Assembly (NCBI GenBank): GCA_021808425.1
Contig: JAKBBS010000230.1
Span: 1-5,312 of the forward strand
Direction: 5' to 3'
Source of the DNA: Actinomycetes bacterium
Lineage (GTDB): Bacteria > Actinomycetota > Acidimicrobiia > Acidimicrobiales > Palsa-688
Length of the DNA stretch: 5,312 bases
Shown here piece after piece: positions 1-5,312 of this stretch; within the stretch, counting starts at the first letter, position 1; each line of letters starts with the position of its first letter. The notes under the pieces are model-generated. The model saw only the letters and a program-made list of their open reading frames with translations. It ran no database searches and had not been told where the DNA came from. The translations under genes and the position numbers were made by a program.

Positions 1-93
1 GAGCCTTACACGTCCGGTGCTACCAGGGCCAGCATCGCAATCCTCGGGCTCGTCGGGCACGGGCTGGTAGACGAGTTGGAAGACGCCCGCTGA
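1..93 (+). CDS. Possible C-terminal end of a convergent gene of unknown function
   Basis: From base 1 the plus strand is open for 30 codons and stops at TGA (91-93), 16 bases short of the lysS stop. The hand-counted G+C by codon position is 21/30, 15/30 and 24/30, the pattern expected of a real gene in GC-rich DNA. The peptide, ending GLVGHGLVDELEDAR, reads like an amphipathic C-terminal helix. I do not recognise a family. The mirror frame on the minus strand is also open to the left edge and would show a similar positional bias, so a downstream minus-strand gene is not excluded. A GTG there at 60-58 has no visible Shine-Dalgarno. The fragment is too short to decide. Confidence 0.35.
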   Translation, partial: EPYTSGATRASIAILGLVGHGLVDELEDAR

Positions 94-109
94 GCAGCGA
101 GATTCGGGA

Positions 110-1543
110 TCAGAAAGTCTCTGGGCGCAGCGTCGGAAACGCAATCACGTCGCGGATCGCGTCCGCGTCCGCTAGCAGCATCACCAGCCGGTCGACTCCG
201 ATCCCGAGGCCGCCTGTCGGGGGGAGACCGAAGTCGAGGGCCCGCAGGTAGTCCTCGTCTATGGACATGGCTTCGTCGTCGCCGGCGGCTTTCGCCGCGG
301 CTTGCGCCTCGAATCGCAAGCGCTGCTCGCCCGGATCGTTGAGTTCGCTGAACGCGTTGCACAGTTCGCGTCCGGCGACTATCCCCTCGAAGCGCTCGAC
401 ATACCCTGCCCGGGAGCGATGATCCCGGGCTAGAGGCGACACCTCCTTCGGGTAGTCGGTGACGAATACGGGGCCCCAGAGGCGGGCTTCGGTCGTCTTC
501 TCGTATATCTCGAGCAGGACCTTGCCTGGACCCCATCCGGGCTCGGGCGTCACCCCCACCGAGCGGGCGGCGCTTCGCATCTCCTCGTCGGCCATGTCGA
601 GGTCCAGAGTCAACCCTGCATGCTCGGCGATAAGATCGGTGAGAGTCGCCCGCCGCCAAGGTACCGAAAGTGACAGAGGTCGGCCGCCGTAGCTGATCTC
701 CGTCGTGCCGAGGATCTGCATCGCTGCACCCGCGACGAGGTTCTCGGTGATGGACATCATGTCGGTGTAGTCAGCGTACGCCTGGTACAGCTCGAGCATC
801 GTGAACTCGGGGTTGTGTCGGGGTGAAAGACCTTCGTTTCGGAAAACTCTTGCAACTTCGAAGACCCGCTCGAAGCCGCCGACCACAAGCCGCTTCAGGT
901 AAAGCTCCGGGGCGATGCGCAGATAGAGGTCGACGTCCAAGGCGTTGTGGTGTGTGGTGAAAGGCCGGGCCGTCGCCCCGCCTGGCGTCGGGTGGAAGAT
1001 GGGCGTCTCCACTTCCACGAAATCCTGGTCCTCCAGCCAGCGTCGGATCCACGAGACGAGCTTGCTGCGCAGCAGCAGCACGCGCCGAGAACCGTCGTTC
1101 GCCCACAGATCCGCGTACCGCTGGCGGTAGCGGGTGTCGACATCGGAGATGCCGTGCCACTTGTCCCCGAATCCTCTTCGTGCGCGCGCTAAAAGCTGCC
1201 AGCTCGCCACTCTTACCGACAACTCCCCTGTCTTGGTTGTCACGACCTCGCCGGTCGCGGTTATCCAGTCGCCGAGGGAAAGCCTGGTGAACTCGGCGAA
1301 GCCGTCTGTCCACGCGCGACCGGCGAAAAGCTGGATGGAGCCGCTCGAGTCGTGAAGGCTGGCGAACGCGACGCGGCCCATCTCGCGTCGGAGCATGAGC
1401 CGCCCCGCGACGGTGACGGTGACCCCGGTCTCGGACTGCTCGGGAAGGTCGTGGAAGCGCTCAGCCAGTTCGGCGGCTCTTGCGTCCGGTTCGACTCGGT
1501 AGGGGACGGAATCCGTCTGCGACAACGGTTGTGGATCACTCAC
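110..1543 (-). CDS. lysS: Lysyl-tRNA synthetase, class II, complete but with a short N-terminus, 477 residues
   Basis: LysS attaches lysine to tRNA-Lys with ATP. The anticodon-binding OB fold covers about residues 42-120, with VTVAGRLMLRREMGRVAFAS and then GSIQLFAG and TKTGELSV. The class II catalytic core follows: RYRQRYADL (138-146); motif 1 around KLVSWIRRWLEDQDFVEVETP (161-181); PGGATARPFTTHHNALD (187-203); YLRIAPELYLKRLVVGG (207-223); motif 2 with RNEGLSPRHNPEFTMLE (235-251); YPKEVSPLAR (364-373); NAFSELNDP (396-404); GDDEAM (421-426); and motif 3 GGLGIGVDRLVML (444-456). The HNPEFTMLE and GDDEAM blocks fit LysRS rather than AspRS or AsnRS. The GTG start (1543-1541) overlaps the coaX stop as GTGA. 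An in-frame TAA at 1552-1550 rules out any longer start, so the first helix found in E. coli LysS (the RREKLANLRE region) is absent. No good Shine-Dalgarno is seen, so translation probably depends on coaX. Confidence 0.97.
   Translation of the reverse strand: MSDPQPLSQTDSVPYRVEPDARAAELAERFHDLPEQSETGVTVTVAGRLMLRREMGRVAFASLHDSSGSIQLFAGRAWTDGFAEFTRLSLGDWITATGEVVTTKTGELSVRVASWQLLARARRGFGDKWHGISDVDTRYRQRYADLWANDGSRRVLLLRSKLVSWIRRWLEDQDFVEVETPIFHPTPGGATARPFTTHHNALDVDLYLRIAPELYLKRLVVGGFERVFEVARVFRNEGLSPRHNPEFTMLELYQAYADYTDMMSITENLVAGAAMQILGTTEISYGGRPLSLSVPWRRATLTDLIAEHAGLTLDLDMADEEMRSAARSVGVTPEPGWGPGKVLLEIYEKTTEARLWGPVFVTDYPKEVSPLARDHRSRAGYVERFEGIVAGRELCNAFSELNDPGEQRLRFEAQAAAKAAGDDEAMSIDEDYLRALDFGLPPTGGLGIGVDRLVMLLADADAIRDVIAFPTLRPETF
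1540..1543 (-). other. GTGA stop/start overlap of coaX and lysS
   Basis: The same GTGA arrangement as at nadB/nadC: GTG starts lysS and TGA ends coaX. With no clear Shine-Dalgarno before lysS, its translation may rely largely on ribosomes leaving coaX. This would tie an essential tRNA synthetase to a cofactor gene (inference). Confidence 0.9.
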
Positions 1544-2331
1544 TGCTGGTTACGTCCGAAGATAATGCGAAGTCCCTCCAAAGTCAGCCATGGGTCGTGA
1601 TAGTCGATGGCCTCGGAGTGCGGTGCTATCAAACCGGCCAGCCCTCCGGTCGCTACGACCGTCGAAGCCCCTACCTCGTCTTCGAGACGCCTGCAAAGGC
1701 CATCGACTTGGGCCGCGAAGCCGTATATGACACCTGACTGGATCGACTCGACCGTGTTCTTCGCCAGCACCCGGCGCGGTTCGACGAGTTCGACCCGGGA
1801 CAGTAACGCTGCCCTGCTGAAGAGGGCTTCCAAAGATATTTCGATACCTGGGATGATCACACCACCGAGATACTCGCCGGCTTCGGAGACGACTTCGAAC
1901 GTCGTGGCCGTTCCGAAGTCGATGACGATAGTCGGGCCGCCGTAGCGCTCGAACGCCGCCACTGCGTCCGCGATCCGATCTGCTCCGACCTCCTTGGGGT
2001 TCTCGTAGTGGATCGGCATTCCTGTGCGCACGCCAGGCTCCACTACGAGCGTTTCGGCGTTGAACCATTTGGCGGCCATCTCGCGAAGAGCCGAACGCTG
2101 GCGGGGAACGACGGACCCGACGACTATTCCTGTGATCGCGTCGGTCGATTCGAATCCCTGCATCCGGAACAGCTGTTCGACCATGAGCGCGAGTTCGTCG
2201 GCGGTGCGCGACGCCACGGTCGCTACACGCCAGTGGCATGCGAGCTGAGGCCCGCTGCCACCCGGACCGTCTCCCGCCTCGAAGACCCCGACGACGGTCT
2301 GGGTGTTGCCTACGTCGATGGCAACCAGCAC
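1540..2331 (-). CDS. coaX: Type III pantothenate kinase, complete, 263 residues
   Basis: CoaX phosphorylates pantothenate to 4'-phosphopantothenate, the first committed step of coenzyme A synthesis. Type III enzymes belong to the ASKHA (acetate kinase/Hsp70/actin) fold and, from family knowledge, need a monovalent cation and are not inhibited by CoA. Visible signatures: phosphate-binding DVGNTQTVVG (6-15); HWRVAT (33-38); PKEVGADRIADAVAA (112-126), the family P-x-x-x-G-x-DR block whose Asp118 is the probable catalytic base; IDFGTATTFEV (137-147); GGVIIPGI (156-163); NTVESIQSGVIYG (192-204); VVATGGLAGLI (225-235); and the C-terminal DPWLTLEGLRIIF (246-258). Length is typical. The GTG start (2331-2329) is supported by a strong GGAGG seven bases upstream and places the DVGNT motif at residue 6, as usual. 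Its TGA overlaps the lysS start. It acts on the product of PanC, whose gene is upstream, with nadB and nadC between them. Confidence 0.97.
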   Translation of the reverse strand: MLVAIDVGNTQTVVGVFEAGDGPGGSGPQLACHWRVATVASRTADELALMVEQLFRMQGFESTDAITGIVVGSVVPRQRSALREMAAKWFNAETLVVEPGVRTGMPIHYENPKEVGADRIADAVAAFERYGGPTIVIDFGTATTFEVVSEAGEYLGGVIIPGIEISLEALFSRAALLSRVELVEPRRVLAKNTVESIQSGVIYGFAAQVDGLCRRLEDEVGASTVVATGGLAGLIAPHSEAIDYHDPWLTLEGLRIIFGRNQQ

Positions 2332-2335
2332 CGGC

Positions 2336-2343
2336 TCACCTCC
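2336..2343 (-). promoter_or_regulatory. Strong Shine-Dalgarno of coaX, overlapping the nadC stop codon
   Basis: The minus strand reads GGAGGTGA here. The GGAGG core (2343-2339) lies seven bases before the coaX GTG at 2331, a near-ideal spacing, and the final TGA is the nadC stop. It is the only strong ribosome-binding site seen at the junctions in this window and it fixes the coaX start. Ribosomes finishing nadC would cover this site, so coupling between the two genes is likely (inference). Confidence 0.85.
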
Positions 2344-3187
2344 GCGCGTCCAGGTCCAACCCGATGTCGAGGATCGGAGCCGAGTGCGTGATCGCCCCGA
2401 CGGAGATCAGGTCCGCCCCGGCGGTCGCGTACTCGCCGACAGTATCCAGCGTCACACCACCAGACACCTCGACTTTGACCCGGCCGGCTACCACACCGAC
2501 GGCTACCGCCACCTCGGCGGGAGTCATGTTGTCGAGCAGGATCATGTCGGCGCCGGCCGCCAACGCCACCGCTACCTGGTCGAGGGTGTCACACTCCACT
2601 TCGCAGGTGACCCCGGGCCACCGCTCGTGCGCCAGGGCTACCGCGCGTTCGATACCGACCCCCGCCAGGTGGTTGTCCTTGACGAGTATCGCGTCCGAAA
2701 GCGACGCCCGGTGATTGACGCCGCCCCCTGCGCGAACCGCCGCCTTCTCGAGCGACCGTAGGCCGGGGGTGGTCTTGCGGGTGTCGCGGATCTTCGACGC
2801 GGCGCCTGCCGCTTCGACATACCGCCGGGTCGACGTCGCGATCCCAGAAAGATGGCAGAGCAGGTTGAGGGCGGTCCGCTCGGCGCTCAGCACCGACGAC
2901 AAGCGGCCTTTCACCCGGCCTATCACTGTTCCTCTTGTCACTTCGTCCCCGTCCGACAAGCTCCACGAGACCACCACTCCAGGATCGACGGCGATGAACG
3001 CCTCGTGGGCCGCGAGCCGTCCAGCGAGGACCCCATCCTGGCGGGCGACCAGGACCGCTTCGACGGTGGCGTCGTCGCCGACCAGCCCAGCCGTGAGGTC
3101 ACCTTGGACTCCGAAGTCCTCGGCGAGCGCCCTCGCGACCACTTCTCTGACGGCGAGCAGCGGCGGGTCGACCCACGTGCGTTTCAC
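2336..3187 (-). CDS. nadC: Nicotinate-nucleotide pyrophosphorylase (quinolinate phosphoribosyltransferase), complete, 283 residues
   Basis: NadC converts quinolinate and PRPP to nicotinate mononucleotide, carbon dioxide and pyrophosphate, the step where the de novo route joins common NAD synthesis. The protein has the usual length and fold order. An N-terminal sandwich domain begins with EDFGVQGDLT (23-32). Then come RTALNLLCHLSGIAT (104-118), DTRKTTPGLR (135-144), EKAAVRAGGGVNHR (147-160), VKDNHL (169-174), EVECD (196-200), LLDN (217-220), EVSGGV (240-245) and ISVGAITHS (261-269). The Arg, Lys and His residues in the middle blocks (R104, R137, K138, H159, R160, K170) are those the family uses to bind quinolinate and PRPP. 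The GTG start (3187-3185) overlaps the nadB TGA as GTGA, which suggests translational coupling; only a weak GTAGG-like sequence lies upstream. It ends at TGA (2338-2336), which lies within the Shine-Dalgarno of coaX. Confidence 0.97.
   Translation of the reverse strand: MKRTWVDPPLLAVREVVARALAEDFGVQGDLTAGLVGDDATVEAVLVARQDGVLAGRLAAHEAFIAVDPGVVVSWSLSDGDEVTRGTVIGRVKGRLSSVLSAERTALNLLCHLSGIATSTRRYVEAAGAASKIRDTRKTTPGLRSLEKAAVRAGGGVNHRASLSDAILVKDNHLAGVGIERAVALAHERWPGVTCEVECDTLDQVAVALAAGADMILLDNMTPAEVAVAVGVVAGRVKVEVSGGVTLDTVGEYATAGADLISVGAITHSAPILDIGLDLDARR
3184..3187 (-). other. GTGA stop/start overlap of nadB and nadC
   Basis: The four bases read GTGA on the minus strand: GTG starts nadC and TGA ends nadB, in different frames. 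Such overlaps normally allow a terminating ribosome to reinitiate, giving matched amounts of the two enzymes. The sequence shows the overlap; coupling is inferred. Confidence 0.9.
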
Positions 3188-4851
3188 TGCACGAACCTAC
3201 ACGACATCGCGTCGAGGGTCGAGGGAAAGTCGCTTCGTCGGTGCCCTCCCCGGCTCTCTGTGCGTGCCTGCGCGCCCGCTATGGCCGCCGATGCCACCTC
3301 GGCCAGGTTCCGGATCTCGAGCGACGCAACCCCGCTCGTGACGTCCTTGTGTGCGCAGCCGTATTGGTGGCCGATGACGTCAAGGACTCCGGCCGCCTCG
3401 GCGAGAGAACCAGCGTCGCGCAGGACCCCGACACCGTCGGCCATTGCCTTTTGGAGTCGCCGGCGATCATCGCTCACCGTGCCCGCAGATCGCTCGCAAG
3501 GCGCCGTCGATGAGGGCCGTTCTACCGGTCCTGTCGCCGTTTCGGCGCTGCGATGGAGACGCTTCACCCGGATAGCGCCGCCGTCGTCAGGTGCCGGGGC
3601 GTTCAGTGCGCGAAGGACTCCTGTGGGATCCGGCGAACTTTTTCCTGCAAGGATCGCTTCGACGGCGCGTGCGGCGAACACCATCCCTTCGAGCAGCGAG
3701 TTCGAAGCGAGACGATTCGCGCCGTGGACCCCGCTGCAGGCCGTCTCACCCGCGACCCAAAGCCCAGGAAGTGTGGTGGCCCCGTCGAGGTCGGCCATCA
3801 CCCCGCCGCACATGTAGTGCGCGGCGGGAGCGACCGGCAGCCACTCCCGGTCGGGGTCCACTCCCGCCTGCCTCACCCGCTCCGCCAGCGAAGCGAACCG
3901 GGCGGAGAAACCCGAGACGCCGGAAATGTCGAGCCACACGTGGCCGCCGGCCGACGACCGGATACGATCGGCGACGCTCGCCGCGACGATGTCTCGCGGT
4001 GCCATCTCGTCGACGAAGCGTTCGCCTGCCTCGTCGCGAAGGAGCGCCCCCTCGCCGCGAAGCGCTTCGCTCAGTAGGACTCGCGGCCCGTCGGGGCTGC
4101 CTGCGTCCAGGGCTGTCGGGTGGAACTGCACGAACTCGACGTCAGCTACAGCCGCCCCGGCGCGCAACGCCATCGCGATACCGTCGCCGGTCGACTGCAG
4201 CGGGTTCGTGGTGACAGGGTAGAGCTGGCCCGCCCCGCCGGTGCCAAGAAGGACGTGGCGGGCTCCGACCTCGACCGTCGTTGCGTCAGCCGTGAGGAAC
4301 GTCACTCCTGCGCAACGCCCGGCCCGCACGATGAGGTCTACAGCGAACCAGTTCTCGACGAGCGTCACGCCGAGCGCGACGGCTGCCGCGACGAGCGTTC
4401 TCTCGACCTCTGCTCCTGTCGCCGCACCACCGGAATGGACCACACGCGCCACCGAGTGGCCACCCTCCCTGGCGAGCAGCCACCGGCCGCTCGCACCACG
4501 GTCGAAGTGTGCGCCGAGGGACGCCAACTCGCGGACGCGCTGCGGTCCTTCCCCGACAAGTACCCGCACCGCCTCGCCGTCGCAGAGACCCGCCCCCGCC
4601 GCCAAAGTATCTGACAGGTGCGACTCGACCGAGTCCGTGAAGCTCGGGCGCTCCACCTCGCGCTCGGCGAGGACGGCAGCGACCCCGCCCTGCGCCCACC
4701 AGGTGGCGCTGTGATCAGCTGCAGCCTTCGCGACGACGGCGGCTCGGAGGCCCGGTTCAGCTGCGGCAGCCCTCACCGCTGCCGAAAGCCCGGCGACGCC
4801 CCCGCCGACGACGAGGAGATCAAGGTTTCGCAGGGCATCCGGTGGTTGCAT
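3184..4851 (-). CDS. nadB: L-aspartate oxidase, complete, 555 residues
   Basis: NadB is the FAD enzyme that oxidises L-aspartate to iminoaspartate, the first step of de novo NAD synthesis; NadA then makes quinolinate. The ATG start (4851-4849) lies 12 bases after the panC stop with no clear Shine-Dalgarno, so reinitiation after panC is likely. Visible motifs in order: FAD-binding GGGVAG (16-21); WWAQGGVAAV (51-60), matching the family YAQGG; REGGHS (128-133); NPLQSTGDGIAMA (216-228); QFHPTAL (242-248); EALRGEGA (262-269); APRDIVA (284-290); AAHYMCGGVM (343-352); HGANRLASNSLLE (376-388). By alignment from memory, E129, H244, R286, H345 and R380 match the E. coli active-site residues E121, H244, R290, H351 and R386. 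The C-terminal helical domain starts near 462 and contains SLEIRNLAEVA and ESRGGHRRSDFP. The HGANRLASNSLLE block separates it from succinate dehydrogenase flavoproteins. Its TGA overlaps the nadC start. Residues about 402-461 form a Pro/Ser/Thr/Arg-rich linker. Confidence 0.97.
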   Translation of the reverse strand: MQPPDALRNLDLLVVGGGVAGLSAAVRAAAAEPGLRAAVVAKAAADHSATWWAQGGVAAVLAEREVERPSFTDSVESHLSDTLAAGAGLCDGEAVRVLVGEGPQRVRELASLGAHFDRGASGRWLLAREGGHSVARVVHSGGAATGAEVERTLVAAAVALGVTLVENWFAVDLIVRAGRCAGVTFLTADATTVEVGARHVLLGTGGAGQLYPVTTNPLQSTGDGIAMALRAGAAVADVEFVQFHPTALDAGSPDGPRVLLSEALRGEGALLRDEAGERFVDEMAPRDIVAASVADRIRSSAGGHVWLDISGVSGFSARFASLAERVRQAGVDPDREWLPVAPAAHYMCGGVMADLDGATTLPGLWVAGETACSGVHGANRLASNSLLEGMVFAARAVEAILAGKSSPDPTGVLRALNAPAPDDGGAIRVKRLHRSAETATGPVERPSSTAPCERSAGTVSDDRRRLQKAMADGVGVLRDAGSLAEAAGVLDVIGHQYGCAHKDVTSGVASLEIRNLAEVASAAIAGAQARTESRGGHRRSDFPSTLDAMSCRFVQ

Positions 4852-4863
4852 CGCGAGCCGAGG

Positions 4864-5312
4864 CTACTGAGCCGCCGAGGCGGGAGTAGCGGACATATTG
4901 TCGATGAGGCGTGCGCGGCCCAGGCGTGCTGCTACGAGGAGCCTGACCTCCCCAGCGCCGACAACGGAAAGTCGGCTGAGATCGCCAGGATCCGCTACAG
5001 CCGCATAGTCGAGCTCGAAGCGGGGCTCGGCGGCGAGATGGGCGGCGATCGCACGCTCGACCTCGCCAGGGTCGGCCACCCCGTCCTCTTCGACTGCCCG
5101 CTTGCCAGCAAGAAGAGAGTGGTAGAGGCGTGGGGCGACAGCCCTTTCGGAGTCGTCTAGGTACGCGTTCCTGCTCGACAGGGCGAGGCCGTCCGGATCC
5201 CTCACGATAGGACAGCCCACGACGGTTACCGGGAGCCGCAGGTCGCTCACCATGCGGCTCACTACGACGAGCTGCTGGAAGTCCTTTTCTCCGAAGTACG
5301 CCCGGCATGGGC
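4864..5312 (-). CDS. panC: Pantothenate synthetase (pantoate--beta-alanine ligase), C-terminal part, 5' end outside the window
   Basis: PanC joins pantoate and beta-alanine in the cytoplasm, using ATP with release of AMP and pyrophosphate, to make pantothenate, the precursor of coenzyme A. The reading frame is open to the right edge and ends at TAG (4866-4864), leaving 148 visible residues of a family of about 280-310. Its first residues include AYFGEKDFQQL, the conserved FGEKD-x-QQL motif of the family. It continues with RMVSDL, then VGCPIVRDPDG and LALSSRN, the KMSKS-like ATP-binding signature, and finishes with the characteristic ARLGRARLIDN. The N-terminal nucleotide-binding half with the HIGH-like motif lies beyond 5312. 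A GTG at 5262-5260 falls inside the conserved region and is not the true start. The gene is followed after 12 bases by nadB on the same strand. The pathway partner coaX lies two genes further on. Identification is near certain. Confidence 0.96.
   Translation of the reverse strand, partial: PCRAYFGEKDFQQLVVVSRMVSDLRLPVTVVGCPIVRDPDGLALSSRNAYLDDSERAVAPRLYHSLLAGKRAVEEDGVADPGEVERAIAAHLAAEPRFELDYAAVADPGDLSRLSVVGAGEVRLLVAARLGRARLIDNMSATPASAAQ

Noticed and set aside
88..99. Short inverted repeat CGCTGAGCAGCG between the convergent stops, as a possible terminator
   Set aside because: The stem is at most five base pairs with a two-base loop and no T-run follows on either strand. A repeat this short is expected by chance in such DNA.
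6..659. Minus-strand open frame of 217 codons over the end of lysS
   Set aside because: It is a frame-shifted shadow of lysS. Its translation is Arg/Ser/Gly/Pro-rich low-complexity sequence typical of off-frame reading, while the lysS frame carries all the class II motifs.
1067..1081. GCAGCAGCAGCA-like triplet repeat
   Set aside because: It lies within lysS and encodes a leucine run (VLLLRS) that fits the protein; it is ordinary codon use, not a functional repeat.
2852..3817. Long plus-strand open frame (321 codons) crossing the nadB-nadC junction
   Set aside because: It lies wholly antisense to two well-recognised genes, its translation shows no family motif, and long antisense frames are common in GC-rich DNA.
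4852..4863. Possible promoter or site in the 12-base panC-nadB gap
   Set aside because: It is too short for a promoter and shows no Shine-Dalgarno or other pattern; it is simply an intra-operon spacer.
4618..5160. Plus-strand open frame of 180 codons opposite panC and the start of nadB
   Set aside because: It is antisense to two conserved proteins, has no recognisable domain and spans a real gene junction. It is best explained by GC bias.

Overview
The window is a stretch of GC-rich bacterial DNA (40 of the first 60 bases are G or C) carrying one tightly packed, minus-strand run of core metabolic genes. In transcription order, from the right edge to the left, it reads panC (3' part only), nadB, nadC, coaX, lysS. 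Three of the four visible starts are GTG, gene junctions overlap or lie within 12 bases of each other, and codon third positions are strongly G/C. Together with the gene order, which resembles the panC...coaX-lysS neighbourhood known from Actinobacteria, this points to an actinobacterial genome. An early-branching lineage such as Acidimicrobiia is possible, but that is inference and no species can be named.

Layout: 5312-4864 holds the C-terminal half of pantothenate synthetase. L-aspartate oxidase (4851-3184) follows after 12 bases. Quinolinate phosphoribosyltransferase (3187-2336) overlaps the nadB stop as GTGA. Type III pantothenate kinase (2331-1540) starts 4 bases after nadC, with a strong Shine-Dalgarno sequence laid over the nadC stop. 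Class II lysyl-tRNA synthetase (1543-110) again overlaps its upstream neighbour as GTGA. Bases 1-93 look like the end of a convergent plus-strand gene, though this is weakly supported.

The genes serve three linked tasks. PanC makes pantothenate and CoaX phosphorylates it, the entry to coenzyme A. NadB and NadC are the first and third steps from aspartate to nicotinate mononucleotide, the entry to NAD. LysS charges tRNA-Lys. NadA (quinolinate synthase) and PanD (aspartate decarboxylase, which supplies beta-alanine to PanC) are needed by these pathways but are not in the window. No mobile element, CRISPR array, RNA gene or long non-coding stretch was seen. This looks like an ordinary housekeeping operon, and I found no evidence of a new system. 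The most notable details are a LysS lacking the usual N-terminal helix and the nesting of nadBC between two pantothenate/CoA genes.
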